A stretch of DNA of 64,000 nt from Tessaracoccus antarcticus (GTDB lineage Bacteria > Actinomycetota > Actinomycetes > Propionibacteriales > Propionibacteriaceae): the NCBI RefSeq assembly GCF_003688855.1, contig NZ_REFW01000001.1, positions 248,001 to 312,000 of the forward strand. The letters are read 5' to 3'. Positions 31,272 through 40,646 of this stretch are shown piece after piece (the first letter of the stretch is position 1; the number at the start of each line of letters is the position of its first letter). The position numbers and the translations under genes are program-made. Under the pieces are notes generated by a model. The model was not told the origin of the DNA, did no database searches, and saw nothing but the letters and a program-made list of their open reading frames with translations.

Positions 31272-33361
31272 CCAAGACCCCCACAGCGCCCACAACCGCG
31301 TACAAACTCTCACCGCAGGACCGGCAGGTCTTCATAGGCCTCATGATCGGCATGCTCGTGGCCTCCGTGAGCCAGACGATCGTCGGCCCTGCCATGCCGC
31401 GCATCGTCGCCGACCTCGGCGGCATCGACCACTACTCCTGGGTGGCCACGGCCGCCATGCTGACCTCCGCCGTCAGCGTCCCCATCATGGGCAAACTGTC
31501 CGACCTGTACGGGCGCCGCCTGTTCTACATCGGCGGCCTAGCCGTCTTCATGCTCGGCTCGATCGTCAGCGGGTTCAGTGTCTCCTTCGAGATGCTCGTC
31601 GCCGGCCGCGCCATCCAGGGCCTCGGCATGGGCACGATCATGCCGCTGTCGCAGACAATCATTGGCGACATCATCCCGCCGCGGCAGCGCGGCAAGTACC
31701 AGGGCTTCATGGGCGCCATCTTCGGCGTCACCTCCGTGGCGGGCCCGCTGGCCGGTGGCCTCATCACCGACAACCTGGGATGGCGCTGGAACTTCTTCTC
31801 CACCATCCCGCTCGGCATCGTGGCGCTCTTCTTCGTGGTCCGCTTCCTGAAGTTGCCGCACGTGCAACGCAAAGCCAAGGTGGACGTGTGGGGCATCCTG
31901 ACGCTCGCACCGTCGCTCGTCATGATTCTTCTGGCCACCTCGTGGGGTGGCACCACCTACGCGTGGAACTCCGCCGTCATCATCTCCCTGTTCGTCCTGG
32001 GCGGGCTGGGCGTCGTGGCATTCGTGTTCGTCGAGATGAAGGCCGAGGAGCCCCTCCTGCCGCTGCGCCTGTTCCGCAACTCCGTGTTCACGGCCGCCAA
32101 CATTGCAGCCTTCTCGGTGTCCATGGTCATGTTCGGCGCCACCATCTACATTCCCGTCTACGCGCAGGGCGTGCTCGGCGTCAGCGCCACCGACTCCGGC
32201 CTGATCCTGCTGCCGCTCATGATCGGCTTCATCCTCGTTGGCATCGGCGCAGGCCTGCTCATCACGCGCACCGGCCGCTACAAGGAGATCATGCTGCTCG
32301 GCGTGCTCACCATGTTCGCCGGGGTATGGCTCATGAGCCGACTGGACGCTGAATCCACCCAGACCCAGCTGAGCATCGCCATGGTGGTGCTGGGCATCGG
32401 CCTCGGCGCCTCCATGCAGCAATACACCCTCGTGGTGCAAAACGCCGTGGCCCGCCGCGATCTCGGAATCGCGACGGCCTCCACGCAGTTCTTCCGCAAC
32501 GTGGGCGCCACCGTCGGCATTGCCGTCTTCGGCTCCCTCATGACTGGCGGACTGGCCAAGGCCATCACCTCCCACCTTCCTCCGGGAGTGGCGGAGCAGA
32601 TGGGCGACCGGGTCAACAACGTCGGCGTCGGCGACGTCCTCGACCCCTCCGCCACGGCGGGACTCCCCCCGGCAGTCGCCGACGCGATCCGTCACGGCCT
32701 GGCTGACAGGCTGCACATCGTCTTCCTCGCGATCCTGCCCATCCTGGTGATCTCGTTCTTCGCCACCCTGGCCATCAAGGCCATGCCCCTGCGCGACACC
32801 ATCTCGACACCGGATGAGGCACGCCGCGAATTCCTCGACACCATGTCCCAGAGCAGCGGTCGCAGCGAAGTGGTCCCGAGCCTGAACCACTACGACGACG
32901 AGGGTGCCCGCACCCGCGAACGTGTACTGGCCCTGCAGATGCACCTCATGGTTCGCGAATCCAAGCGCCCCGAGCGGGAGCTGCTGCGCCGCGCCATCAC
33001 CGAGATCGGCGAGGGGAAGCTCGAGAACGGCCAGGCCGTCCTGGAACGGACAGCCACCATGCTGTCCTCCGAGGACCCCGCAGACGTCGCGGAGGCGGAG
33101 AAGTACGCCGCCACGCTCGCCAAACTGGCCTCCCGCAAGGGCGGCATCCTCAGCAACGGCATCCGCCAGGACATCGCCGTGAGGGTGGCTGAGGGCCGGG
33201 ACCGCACCGATGTGCTGTCCGGCTACGAGGACGCCGTCACCGACAACTACGAGGCAGTCGACGTCACGCAGCTGCGTGCAGCAGCCAACGACCTGTCCAC
33301 GGTGCTGTTGCTCGACCTCGACGTGCACGCCGGTCGACGCCCGGAGCCCGCAACCAGGTAG
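31268..33361 (+). CDS. DHA2-family MFS drug efflux pump, long tail
   Basis: This 697-residue protein has about fourteen membrane helices in residues 20-505 and belongs to the DHA2 drug:proton antiporter group. GPAMPRIVADLGG is the usual helix 1 end, GKLSDLYGRRLFYIGG is motif A, and GVTSVAGPLAGGLI fits antiporter motif C. About 190 hydrophilic, helical, charged residues follow in the cytoplasm (505-697); typical family members end near 520. It is co-translated with its MarR regulator. The substrate is unknown. A terminator follows the stop. Confidence 0.92.
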   Translation: MTKTPTAPTTAYKLSPQDRQVFIGLMIGMLVASVSQTIVGPAMPRIVADLGGIDHYSWVATAAMLTSAVSVPIMGKLSDLYGRRLFYIGGLAVFMLGSIVSGFSVSFEMLVAGRAIQGLGMGTIMPLSQTIIGDIIPPRQRGKYQGFMGAIFGVTSVAGPLAGGLITDNLGWRWNFFSTIPLGIVALFFVVRFLKLPHVQRKAKVDVWGILTLAPSLVMILLATSWGGTTYAWNSAVIISLFVLGGLGVVAFVFVEMKAEEPLLPLRLFRNSVFTAANIAAFSVSMVMFGATIYIPVYAQGVLGVSATDSGLILLPLMIGFILVGIGAGLLITRTGRYKEIMLLGVLTMFAGVWLMSRLDAESTQTQLSIAMVVLGIGLGASMQQYTLVVQNAVARRDLGIATASTQFFRNVGATVGIAVFGSLMTGGLAKAITSHLPPGVAEQMGDRVNNVGVGDVLDPSATAGLPPAVADAIRHGLADRLHIVFLAILPILVISFFATLAIKAMPLRDTISTPDEARREFLDTMSQSSGRSEVVPSLNHYDDEGARTRERVLALQMHLMVRESKRPERELLRRAITEIGEGKLENGQAVLERTATMLSSEDPADVAEAEKYAATLAKLASRKGGILSNGIRQDIAVRVAEGRDRTDVLSGYEDAVTDNYEAVDVTQLRAAANDLSTVLLLDLDVHAGRRPEPATR

Positions 33362-33377
33362 CCGACCCGCTTGCGAC

Positions 33378-33415
33378 AAACGGCCCTGCCGATCCACGGA
33401 TCGTCAGGGCCGTTT
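33378..33415. terminator. terminator between convergent operons
   Basis: AAACGGCCCTG (33378-33388) pairs with CAGGGCCGTTT (33405-33415), and an inner CGATCC/GGATCG extends the stem apart from one C:T mismatch. The 3' end runs into TTT. It lies between the DHA2 pump gene and the convergent amino-acid ABC operon. Confidence 0.88.
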
Positions 33416-33507
33416 CCATGAAAGGACCACCCACACCTCACCAACTCTTCGACACACCGCCACTTCGTCCCCCACGGGCGGCACTCAGGGAACAGACGAC
33501 GAGCAGC

Positions 33508-34314
33508 TCAGTGGTCGGAGAGCTCCGAGAGGAAGTGTTGGGCCCGCTCGGTCACCGGATGGTCCAGCACCTGGTCAGGTGGGCCCTGCTCGGCGATGCC
33601 GTGGTCGGCAATGAGGACCACCCTGTCCGCCACGCGACGCGCGAAACGCATCTCGTGCGTGACGCACATCATGGTCATGCCCTCCTCGGCCAGGTCCTTC
33701 ATGACTGCCAGTACTTCACCCACGAGTTCCGGGTCCAGGGCCGACGTGGGCTCGTCGAAGAGCATGACCGCCGGGTCCATGGCCAGTGCTCGGGCGATGG
33801 CCACACGCTGCTGCTGGCCCCCCGACAGGCTGCCGGGGTAGGCGTCGGCCTTGTGGGACAAACCCACCCTCTCCAGCAGGCTGTGCGCCTTCTGGATGGC
33901 CTCGTCCTTGCCGCGTCCCAGCACATCGCGCTGCGCCACGGCAATGTTCTCCGTCACGCTCATGTGCGGGAACAGGTTGAAGGACTGGAACACCATGCCG
34001 ATCCGGGAGCGGATGCGGTTGAGGTGTTTCTGGTCATAGCTGAGCGTCTGCCCAGCCACGACGATCTCGCCGGAGGTGATCTCCTCCAGCCCGTTGACGC
34101 AGCGCAGGAGGGTGGACTTGCCGGCGCCCGAGGGTCCGATGAGCACCACCACCTCGCTGACACCCACCTCGAGGTCCACGTCGGAGAAGACGACGGTCTC
34201 CCCGAACTTCTTGGTCACCCCGCGCAGCTGCACGATGGACTCGCCCTTGTCGGCATCGCCTGCAAGGAAGCGGTCCTGTGCGCTCTGGTCGGGGTTGTTC
34301 TCTGAATCAGGCAT
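33508..34314 (-). CDS. polar amino-acid ABC transporter ATPase
   Basis: This 268-residue ATPase is of the GlnQ/PAAT type and drives amino-acid import. Walker A is GPSGAGKST, the Q-loop is [11 protein letters not shown], the signature is LSGGQQQR, and Walker B is [15 protein letters not shown], with the switch His in CVTHEM. The first 30 residues are an acidic Gln/Asp-rich extension. The ATG at 34314 follows GAGGTGACC. It starts 7 bases after the permease stop and is the last gene of the operon binding protein-permease-ATPase. Confidence 0.95.
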   Translation of the reverse strand: MPDSENNPDQSAQDRFLAGDADKGESIVQLRGVTKKFGETVVFSDVDLEVGVSEVVVLIGPSGAGKSTLLRCVNGLEEITSGEIVVAGQTLSYDQKHLNRIRSRIGMVFQSFNLFPHMSVTENIAVAQRDVLGRGKDEAIQKAHSLLERVGLSHKADAYPGSLSGGQQQRVAIARALAMDPAVMLFDEPTSALDPELVGEVLAVMKDLAEEGMTMMCVTHEMRFARRVADRVVLIADHGIAEQGPPDQVLDHPVTERAQHFLSELSDH

Positions 34315-34321
34315 GGTCACC

Positions 34322-34975
34322 TCACGACTTGTGCCGGCCCAGGCGCTTCTCCATGCGGTTCACCACGGCGGTCAGCACGAGCACGATCGCCAGGTAGTAC
34401 ACGGAGACGATCGCGTAGGTGGACAGGGGTTTGTAGGTCGCCGCAGCCGTGTTCTGGGCGGTGCGGAACAACTCGGTGAGCCCGATGAAGGCCACCAGCG
34501 ACGAGTCCTTCACGGCAATGATGAACTGGCTTCCCAGAACCGGGAGGATGGCACGAAACGCGAGCGGGGCCTGGACCCGTCGCAGCGTCCGCTCACGGGA
34601 CATCCCGAGCGACCGGGCAGCCTCCACGAGGCCCTTGGGAACCGACTGGAATCCTGACCGGATGATCTCGGCGATGTAGGCCGAGTTGTGCACACCCAGC
34701 GCGATGGCTCCAGCCCAGAACTTGTCCAGCACCACGATGCTGGAGAGCCCGAAGTACAGCAGGAACAGTTGCGCGATGAGTGGGGTGCCACGGATGAGAC
34801 CGATGAACCCGGCCGCCAGCCACTTCAGCGGCGCGATCCGGCTCATGGCCATGGCCGCCACACCCGCCCCGAGGATGCCCGCGAAGACGAGCGCGACCGC
34901 CGTCAGCGAAAGGGTGACCCACGTCGCCTTGAGGAAGATCGGCGCGTACTCCGCGAACATCTCGAAGAAGTTCAC
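34322..34975 (-). CDS. polar amino-acid ABC transporter permease
   Basis: This 217-residue permease is of the HisM/GlnP family, with five hydrophobic helices and the EAA loop [21 protein letters not shown] (core EAARSLGMS) about residue 127. [17 protein letters not shown] and [17 protein letters not shown] are family hallmarks. It uses a GTG start at 34975 that shares one base with the stop of the binding-protein gene. GAGGA lies 9 bases upstream. A single permease forms a homodimer in such systems. Confidence 0.95.
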   Translation of the reverse strand: MNFFEMFAEYAPIFLKATWVTLSLTAVALVFAGILGAGVAAMAMSRIAPLKWLAAGFIGLIRGTPLIAQLFLLYFGLSSIVVLDKFWAGAIALGVHNSAYIAEIIRSGFQSVPKGLVEAARSLGMSRERTLRRVQAPLAFRAILPVLGSQFIIAVKDSSLVAFIGLTELFRTAQNTAAATYKPLSTYAIVSVYYLAIVLVLTAVVNRMEKRLGRHKS

Positions 34976-35760
34976 TAGGAAATGTCCTCGCCGAACCACT
35001 TGTTGCTGATGTCGGCGTAGGTGCCGTTGTCCTTGATGCTTTTCAGCGCCGCGTCGATGTCAGCCTTCAGGGGATTGCCCTTGGCGACGGCGACGGCGGG
35101 CGACTCGGTGTACAACGGCTCACCACACGCCCGGATGTCGCGCTTGGCGTCCTGGATCTGGAACAGCCCCACGAGCAGGCCCGTGATGGTGCCGTCGAGA
35201 CGGCCGGCCTCGGTGTCCTCGAGTGCGGTGATGTCGGACTCGAAGCTCACCACCTCGCCCTTGAAGCCCTCGTCCTTCAGGTACTGGTCGTAGGTGGTGC
35301 CGTTGGCGACGCCCACCTTCGTCGCGGAGCCAATGTCGAACGCCTCGCAGTCCGAATCCTTCTTGACGAAGTACTGCGCGCCGTCGGTGTAGTAGGACTC
35401 GGTGAAGTCCACCACTTCCTTGCGCTTGTCGGTGGGCGTCATCGACGCGATGAGCGCGTCATAGCGGTTGGACTGCAGGCCCTGGATCAGGGAAGCGAAC
35501 GACGCCGTCTCGGGCTTGAGGGTGAGCCCCATCTCGTCGGCAATCGCGGCTGCGATGTCGTAGTCGAACCCGGTGAGGGTGTTGTTCTCGAAGTGGCTGA
35601 ACGGCTTGAATTCGCCACTCATGGCGACAACGAGTTCGCCCTTCGTGATGAGCTTGGCCTCGTCGCCGTCGCCGCCGCCGGAGCCGGAGCAGGCGGTCAG
35701 CGCCACGGCGCAGGCAAGGGCCGCTGCTGCCGCGCGTGCATGCTGTCGGAAAGTCTTCAT
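34975..35760 (-). CDS. amino-acid ABC binding lipoprotein
   Basis: This 261-residue substrate-binding protein belongs to the GlnH/ArtJ family (SBP_bac_3). The lipobox is ALTACSG (Cys at about 24), with a Gly/Asp linker and the two-lobed fold. GEFKPFSHFENNTLTGFDYDIAAAI (core TGFDYDIA) is the typical N-lobe signature, and RYDALIASMTPTDKRKEVVDFTESYY (core TPTDKRKEVVDF) the hinge region. Two further cysteines (CEAF, CGEP) may pair. The ATG at 35760 starts the operon that continues with permease and ATPase. The ligand is a polar or charged amino acid; which one is not determined. Confidence 0.93.
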   Translation of the reverse strand: MKTFRQHARAAAAALACAVALTACSGSGGGDGDEAKLITKGELVVAMSGEFKPFSHFENNTLTGFDYDIAAAIADEMGLTLKPETASFASLIQGLQSNRYDALIASMTPTDKRKEVVDFTESYYTDGAQYFVKKDSDCEAFDIGSATKVGVANGTTYDQYLKDEGFKGEVVSFESDITALEDTEAGRLDGTITGLLVGLFQIQDAKRDIRACGEPLYTESPAVAVAKGNPLKADIDAALKSIKDNGTYADISNKWFGEDIS

Positions 35761-35929
35761 GGGTGTCGCTCCTCGAGTATCGGCGCAGGCCTGTCCCGCG
35801 CCGGAAATCCACCACCACGCAGGTCGTGTACATGTGCGTCGAGGCAGCAAAAAATGTCCTCAGGCGCAGCGGATGACTTTTCGACCATACGTAGGTGCCG
35901 GTGCAATGGAGAACTCCAGTGAGCTTCCG

Positions 35930-37189
35930 TTACCAATCCGTTACCTCTCCTTTATGGATCCCGGGCACGCAACAGGCTGCAAGTTCCCTTGCCAGATCCC
36001 CTTTGGAAGCAACCACCACGTCGTCGAGGTGCAGCCAGTCGGCCATGGAAAACAATTCTTGGGCGAGCTCCTCGGCGGTGCCCATGGGTGCACCGGGCTC
36101 CTGCCATGCCGACTGGACCAGGAGACGCCCGGAAGCCCTGTCGGCCTTGAGGTCGACGCGGCCAACAAGGTCGCCGTCGAGTAGGAACGGGAGGACGTAG
36201 TAGCCGTGCACCCTCTGTTCGGCTGGGGTGTAGATACCGATCCTGTAGTGGAAGCCGAACAGCCACAGCGCCCGGTCGCGCTCCCACACCAGCGGGTCGA
36301 AGGGACTGAGCAGCGCCCGCGCGCGCACCCGTCGGGGGACGGCCGCCTCGACGTGCAGGTAGGCCGGTGTCCCGTCCACCGACACGGGGACCAGGGCGCC
36401 CTCCTCGACGAGTTCGTCGACGGCCCTGCGCGTCGGCGCAGCCTTGAGTCGCCAGTAGTCGGCGAGGCACTTCACAGTCCCGATCCCGTGGGCCCTGGCG
36501 GCAATCTCGACGAGCCGACGGTGAGCCTCCTCCACCGACGGGGTCGGTGCGCCGAGCACGTCGGCTGGCAGGACCCGCTCGGGGAGGTCGAAAACACGCT
36601 CGAACTGGGACGTCCGTGCCGCCGTGGCGATCTGACCGGTGAAGAAGAGGAACTCACACACCGTCTTCACCACGTTCCAGTTCCACCCCCAGTGCGCGCG
36701 CAGCGAGGCAGGATCGTGACCGAGTTCGACGGTGAGCCGGCTGGGCGTGATGGGGCCCAGATCGCCGATGGCGGCCAGCACCTCATGCACCAGACCGGCA
36801 TGCTGCGTCTCCGCACGCCGGATGGAACCCCATGCCTCCTCTGCATACGCCTGCATCCGCCAGCGGAACAATGGGTGCAGCGCCACGGGGATGAAGGCTG
36901 CCTGGTGCGCCCAGTACTCGGTGATGCGGCGCGGCGCAGTGTGCGCGGCCCTGGCCAGCAGCGTCTGGTCGTAGGGGCCAAGGCGGGAGAACAGCGGCAG
37001 GAACTGGCTGCGCGCCAGCACGTTCACGGAGTCGATCTGCAGGGTGCCCATCCGCCTTATGGTGGCGTCGACCTGCCTCATGGTGACGCTCACCGGGCGC
37101 GGGCGGGCCAGACCCTGCGCGGCGACGGCGATCCTCCGGGCCTGGGGCAGCGTCACATTCCGCCGTGGTTCATGCGGTGTCCGGGGCAT
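35930..37189 (-). CDS. YcaQ/AlkX-like DNA glycosylase
   Basis: This 419-residue protein belongs to the AlkZ/YcaQ (HTH_42) superfamily of winged-helix DNA glycosylases, whose members unhook interstrand crosslinks and remove bulky N7-alkylpurines. The catalytic segment GTLQIDSVNVLARSQ carries the Q-x-D pattern of the YcaQ branch rather than Q-x-Q of AlkZ. EYWAHQAAFIPV, LSPFDPLVWERDR and FHYRIGIYTPAEQRVHGYYVLPFL (core YTPAEQRVHGYYVLP) are family blocks. It is divergent from endonuclease IV across 114 bases, which fits a glycosylase plus AP-endonuclease repair pair. Confidence 0.9.
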   Translation of the reverse strand: MPRTPHEPRRNVTLPQARRIAVAAQGLARPRPVSVTMRQVDATIRRMGTLQIDSVNVLARSQFLPLFSRLGPYDQTLLARAAHTAPRRITEYWAHQAAFIPVALHPLFRWRMQAYAEEAWGSIRRAETQHAGLVHEVLAAIGDLGPITPSRLTVELGHDPASLRAHWGWNWNVVKTVCEFLFFTGQIATAARTSQFERVFDLPERVLPADVLGAPTPSVEEAHRRLVEIAARAHGIGTVKCLADYWRLKAAPTRRAVDELVEEGALVPVSVDGTPAYLHVEAAVPRRVRARALLSPFDPLVWERDRALWLFGFHYRIGIYTPAEQRVHGYYVLPFLLDGDLVGRVDLKADRASGRLLVQSAWQEPGAPMGTAEELAQELFSMADWLHLDDVVVASKGDLARELAACCVPGIHKGEVTDW

Positions 37190-37303
37190 GCGTCATTGTC
37201 GCAGCCGCCACCGTTCACCAGCTGCGGCGGGGAGGTCGTCGTGGAGCACAGCCGCCCACGCCTGAGAGGCATCGCGCCGGGCCGCAACGCTAGGCTCGTG
37301 ACC

Positions 37304-38092
37304 ATGAACAGCCTGCACATCGGAGCCCACGTCGACCAGATCGATCCCATCGCCGAGGCAGCGGCACGCGGCGCCGACATCGTGCAGTTCTTCCTGGGTG
37401 AGCCGCAGAGCTGGAAGAAGCCCGCCACCCGGTACGAGGGGGGCGCTGCCGCCCTGCGCGCCGCTGCGGAGGAAGCCGGCATCGGCCTCTACATTCATGC
37501 CCCCTACATCATCAACGTGGCATCCCCGAACAACCGGATCCGGATTCCCTCCCGCAAACTGCTGCAGCAGACCGTCACCGAGGCCGCTGCCGTCGGTGCC
37601 CGTGGCGTCATCGTGCACGGGGGGCACGTCACGGCCGACGACGACCCGGCCGTCGGCTACGACAACTGGCGCAAGGCCGTCGACGGTCTGAACCTCGAGG
37701 TGCCGATCCTCATCGAGAACACCGCCGGCGGCAACAACGCCATGGCCCGGCACCTGGAGGCCATCCGGGGCGTGTGGGAGGCCATCTCCACCTCCGACAA
37801 CCTCGACTCGGTGGGTTTCTGCGTCGACACCTGCCACGCCCATGCCGGCGGACTGGACCTGGCGACCCTGGTGGACGACATCCTCGGTATCACGGGGCGC
37901 ATCGACCTGGTGCACTGCAACGACTCCCGCGACATCGCCGGTTCCGGAGCCGACAGGCACACGGGACTCGGCAACGGAGAGATCAACCGGGACGACATCG
38001 CCGCCGTGGTGCGTGGAGCCAACGCCCCCGTCATTCTGGAGACCCCGGGCGACGGGCATGTGTCCGAGATTGCATGGCTGCGCGGCCTGTGA
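37304..38092 (+). CDS. nfo: deoxyribonuclease IV (AP endonuclease)
   Basis: This 262-residue TIM-barrel enzyme cuts the DNA backbone at abasic sites. The three-zinc cluster ligands are present in IGAHVDQ, IHAPY, IVHGGH, ILIENTAGG (Glu), FCVDTCHAHAGG (Asp, His), LVHCNDS and LETPG. The ATG at 37304 is preferred; a GTG two codons earlier is possible. The stop overlaps an in-frame ATG for the dehydrogenase by one base (TGATG), so the two genes are coupled. The divergent YcaQ-like glycosylase would create its abasic substrate. Confidence 0.95.
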   Translation: MNSLHIGAHVDQIDPIAEAAARGADIVQFFLGEPQSWKKPATRYEGGAAALRAAAEEAGIGLYIHAPYIINVASPNNRIRIPSRKLLQQTVTEAAAVGARGVIVHGGHVTADDDPAVGYDNWRKAVDGLNLEVPILIENTAGGNNAMARHLEAIRGVWEAISTSDNLDSVGFCVDTCHAHAGGLDLATLVDDILGITGRIDLVHCNDSRDIAGSGADRHTGLGNGEINRDDIAAVVRGANAPVILETPGDGHVSEIAWLRGL

Positions 38093-38106
38093 TGTTGGAT
38101 GGGTCC

Positions 38107-39051
38107 ATGAAGGTTCTGCTGCCCGACACCATCGATCTTGATCCGCGCCTCCCCGACGGGGTGGTGGGGGTCCGCTATGACCACCGCTCCCCCATCCCGG
38201 ACGAGCACACTGACGCCGAGGTGCTGGTGGACTGGGGCCGTGGCAGCAGGAGCCTCGCGGACGACGCTGCCCGGCTGCCACGCCTGAAGCTGGTGCAGGC
38301 CCTGTCTGCAGGCGCCGACGCCGCGCTGGCGGCCCCCTTCGACAAGTCGGTGGCCATTTGCTCCGGCGTCGGGCTGCACGACGGTCCCGTCACCGAGCAT
38401 GCCCTGGCCCTGATCCTGGCCCTGCTGCGGAGGCTCCCCGCATGCTTCGAAGCGCAGAAGCGCCACGAGTGGGCAGGGGAACTGGGTGGCATGCAGACGC
38501 AACTCACCCCGGATCACATCACCTCGCTGCTGGGCGCTGACGTCCTCATCTGGGGCTTCGGCTCCATCGGGCAGACCCTCGCCCCTCTGCTGACCGCACT
38601 GGGCGCCCATGTCCGCGGCGTGGCACGCTCCGCCGGCACCCGCGCCGGCTTCGACGTGGTTACCGAGGCGGAACTGGAGAAGGAACTCCCCCGCACCGAT
38701 CTGCTCGTCATGATCCTTCCCGGCACACCCGACACCGTGAACGCCCTGAACGCCGAAAGGTTGGCGCTGATGTCACAGCGGGCGCTGGTGGTCAACGTGG
38801 GCCGTGGCTCCACCGTCGACGAGGACGCGCTCTGCTCAGCGCTCACCTCAGGCGGCATCGCCGGTGCAGCCCTGGACGTGACCGCCAAGGAGCCACTTCC
38901 AGCCGACTCCGCACTGTGGGACACGCCCCACCTCATCGTGACGCCACACGCTGCCGGTGGACGCCCCGTGGGTGCTGCCGAGCTGATCGTCGCCAACGTC
39001 GAGGCGCTCCGCGCGGGCGGGGAGTTGCGCAACCACGAGACGCGCGCCTGA
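38107..39051 (+). CDS. D-2-hydroxyacid dehydrogenase family protein
   Basis: This 314-residue NAD-dependent 2-hydroxyacid dehydrogenase has the nucleotide motif IWGFGSIGQTLAPLL at about 140-153. The catalytic residues are Arg (VNVGRGSTVDEDAL), Glu (DVTAKEPLP) and His (VTPHAAGGRP). The family interconverts 2-keto acids and D-2-hydroxy acids; the substrate is unknown. The ATG at 38107 has a weak GGATGGG site. An in-frame ATG at 38092 overlapping the nfo stop would add five residues. It is the second gene of the nfo operon, with no obvious repair role. Confidence 0.92.
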   Translation: MKVLLPDTIDLDPRLPDGVVGVRYDHRSPIPDEHTDAEVLVDWGRGSRSLADDAARLPRLKLVQALSAGADAALAAPFDKSVAICSGVGLHDGPVTEHALALILALLRRLPACFEAQKRHEWAGELGGMQTQLTPDHITSLLGADVLIWGFGSIGQTLAPLLTALGAHVRGVARSAGTRAGFDVVTEAELEKELPRTDLLVMILPGTPDTVNALNAERLALMSQRALVVNVGRGSTVDEDALCSALTSGGIAGAALDVTAKEPLPADSALWDTPHLIVTPHAAGGRPVGAAELIVANVEALRAGGELRNHETRA

Positions 39052-39117
39052 CAGAGACCCCCGTCAGGGGTTCGGGAACATTCACGGGGTCAGTGGCGCC
39101 GCGCATGCACCCGCACC

Positions 39118-40545
39118 TCAGGCGCGGGTCGGGTCGCCGTCGAGCACCGGCGAGTGAGGCAGCAGGTTCTCCACGGCCAGGACCTTCTCCAGCGTCTCCT
39201 CGTCGAGTAGTCCCCGCTCCAGCACGATGTCACGGACGCTCCGGCCGGTGGCGGCGGCCTCTCGGCCCACCTCGTCGCCGGCGGTGTGGCCGATCCAGTT
39301 GTTGAGGAACGTCACCACGGAGATGGAGTTCTGCACGTAGGACAGGCACACGTCGGCGTTGGCGGTGATGCCGTCGACGCACTTGGTGCGCAGGCTGTCA
39401 GCGGCGTTGTGCAGCAGGGAGATCGACTCGAAAAGCGCCTGCGCGATCACGGGCTCCATGGCGTTGAGTTGCAGCTGCCCGGCCTCGGCGCCCAGGCCGA
39501 CGCAGACATCGTTGCCCAGCACCTTGAAGCACACCTGGTTGACCACCTCCGGGATGACGGGGTTGACCTTGGCCGGCATGATCGATGAACCAGCCTGCAG
39601 TGCCGGCAGGTTGATCTCGTTGAACCCGGCGCGCGGACCGGAGGACAGGAGTCGCAGGTCGTTGCTGATCTTCGACAGCTTCACGGCCAGCCGCTTGCAT
39701 GCGGCGTGCGCCATCACGTAGTCGCCGCAGTCGCTCGTGGCCTCAATGAGGTTGGTCGCCAGGACGCATGGCCTGCCCGTGATCTCGTTGAGATGCAGGA
39801 CGGCCAGCTCCGCGTACCCGTGCGGGGCGTTGATACCGGTGCCGATGGCGGTGGCTCCCAGATTCACCTCGAGCAGGACGTCGCGGGTGTAGTCGATGTG
39901 CCGCAGTTCCTCGTCGACCATCTCCCCGAAGGCGGTGAACTCCTGGCCGAGCGTCATGGGCACCGCGTCCTGCAGTTGCGTCCTTCCCATCTTCACCACG
40001 TCCTGGAACTCGGCCCCCTTTGCCCGCAATGACCTGGCGAGCTCCTCCACCGCGCCGGACAGCCGCCCCAGCACCGCATCCAGCGCCACCCTGAGCCCTG
40101 TGGGGAAGGCGTCGTTGGTGGACTGGCTGCGGTTGACGTCGTCGTTGGGGTGGATGACGTGGTAGTCGCCCCTGGCATGCCCCAGCCGTTCCAGCGCCAG
40201 GTTGGCGATCACCTCGTTGGTGTTCATGTTCACCGACGTGCCCGCCCCGCCCTGCAGGACATCGATGGGGAACTGGTCCATGCAGCGGCCCTCATCCAGG
40301 ATCTGGTCGCAGGCCCACAGGATGGCGTCCGTTTTGGTGGAGTCCAGGACACCCAGCTCCCGGTTGGCGAGGGCCGCGGCCTTCTTGACCTGCACCATGC
40401 CCCGGATCAGCTGGGGCAGATCATTGATCGTGGAGTCGCTGATGGCGAAGTTCTGGATGGCGCGCACGGTGTGGATGCCGTAATAGGCGGCCACCGGGAC
40501 CTCCCGGGTCCCGAGAAAGTCGGTCTCAACTCGTGTGCGTGTCAA
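39118..40545 (-). CDS. aspA: aspartate ammonia-lyase
   Basis: This 475-residue homotetrameric lyase reversibly converts aspartate to fumarate and ammonia, feeding fumarate respiration or succinate/propionate formation. The superfamily signature [15 protein letters not shown] is intact, as are the substrate-binding [10 protein letters not shown] and [14 protein letters not shown] segments. These discriminate aspartase from fumarase less strictly, but the N-terminus ([14 protein letters not shown]) is aspartase-like. The start is a TTG at 40545 with AAGGAG 6 bases upstream, a good case for a genuine TTG start. It is divergent from pta. Confidence 0.95.
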   Translation of the reverse strand: MTRTRVETDFLGTREVPVAAYYGIHTVRAIQNFAISDSTINDLPQLIRGMVQVKKAAALANRELGVLDSTKTDAILWACDQILDEGRCMDQFPIDVLQGGAGTSVNMNTNEVIANLALERLGHARGDYHVIHPNDDVNRSQSTNDAFPTGLRVALDAVLGRLSGAVEELARSLRAKGAEFQDVVKMGRTQLQDAVPMTLGQEFTAFGEMVDEELRHIDYTRDVLLEVNLGATAIGTGINAPHGYAELAVLHLNEITGRPCVLATNLIEATSDCGDYVMAHAACKRLAVKLSKISNDLRLLSSGPRAGFNEINLPALQAGSSIMPAKVNPVIPEVVNQVCFKVLGNDVCVGLGAEAGQLQLNAMEPVIAQALFESISLLHNAADSLRTKCVDGITANADVCLSYVQNSISVVTFLNNWIGHTAGDEVGREAAATGRSVRDIVLERGLLDEETLEKVLAVENLLPHSPVLDGDPTRA

Positions 40546-40646
40546 CGCTGACTCCTTGCGAACGTGGATCCTGGCCCCAACGTACGCGAGACACCGTCCC
40601 CGCGGGCGGCCCCCACCGCAGAATGTGGGGGCGCTAGGGTGGGGGC

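Noticed and set aside
31538-33397. 619-codon minus-strand open frame
   Set aside because: Antisense shadow of the DHA2 pump; low-complexity His/Asp/Gly/Gln translation.
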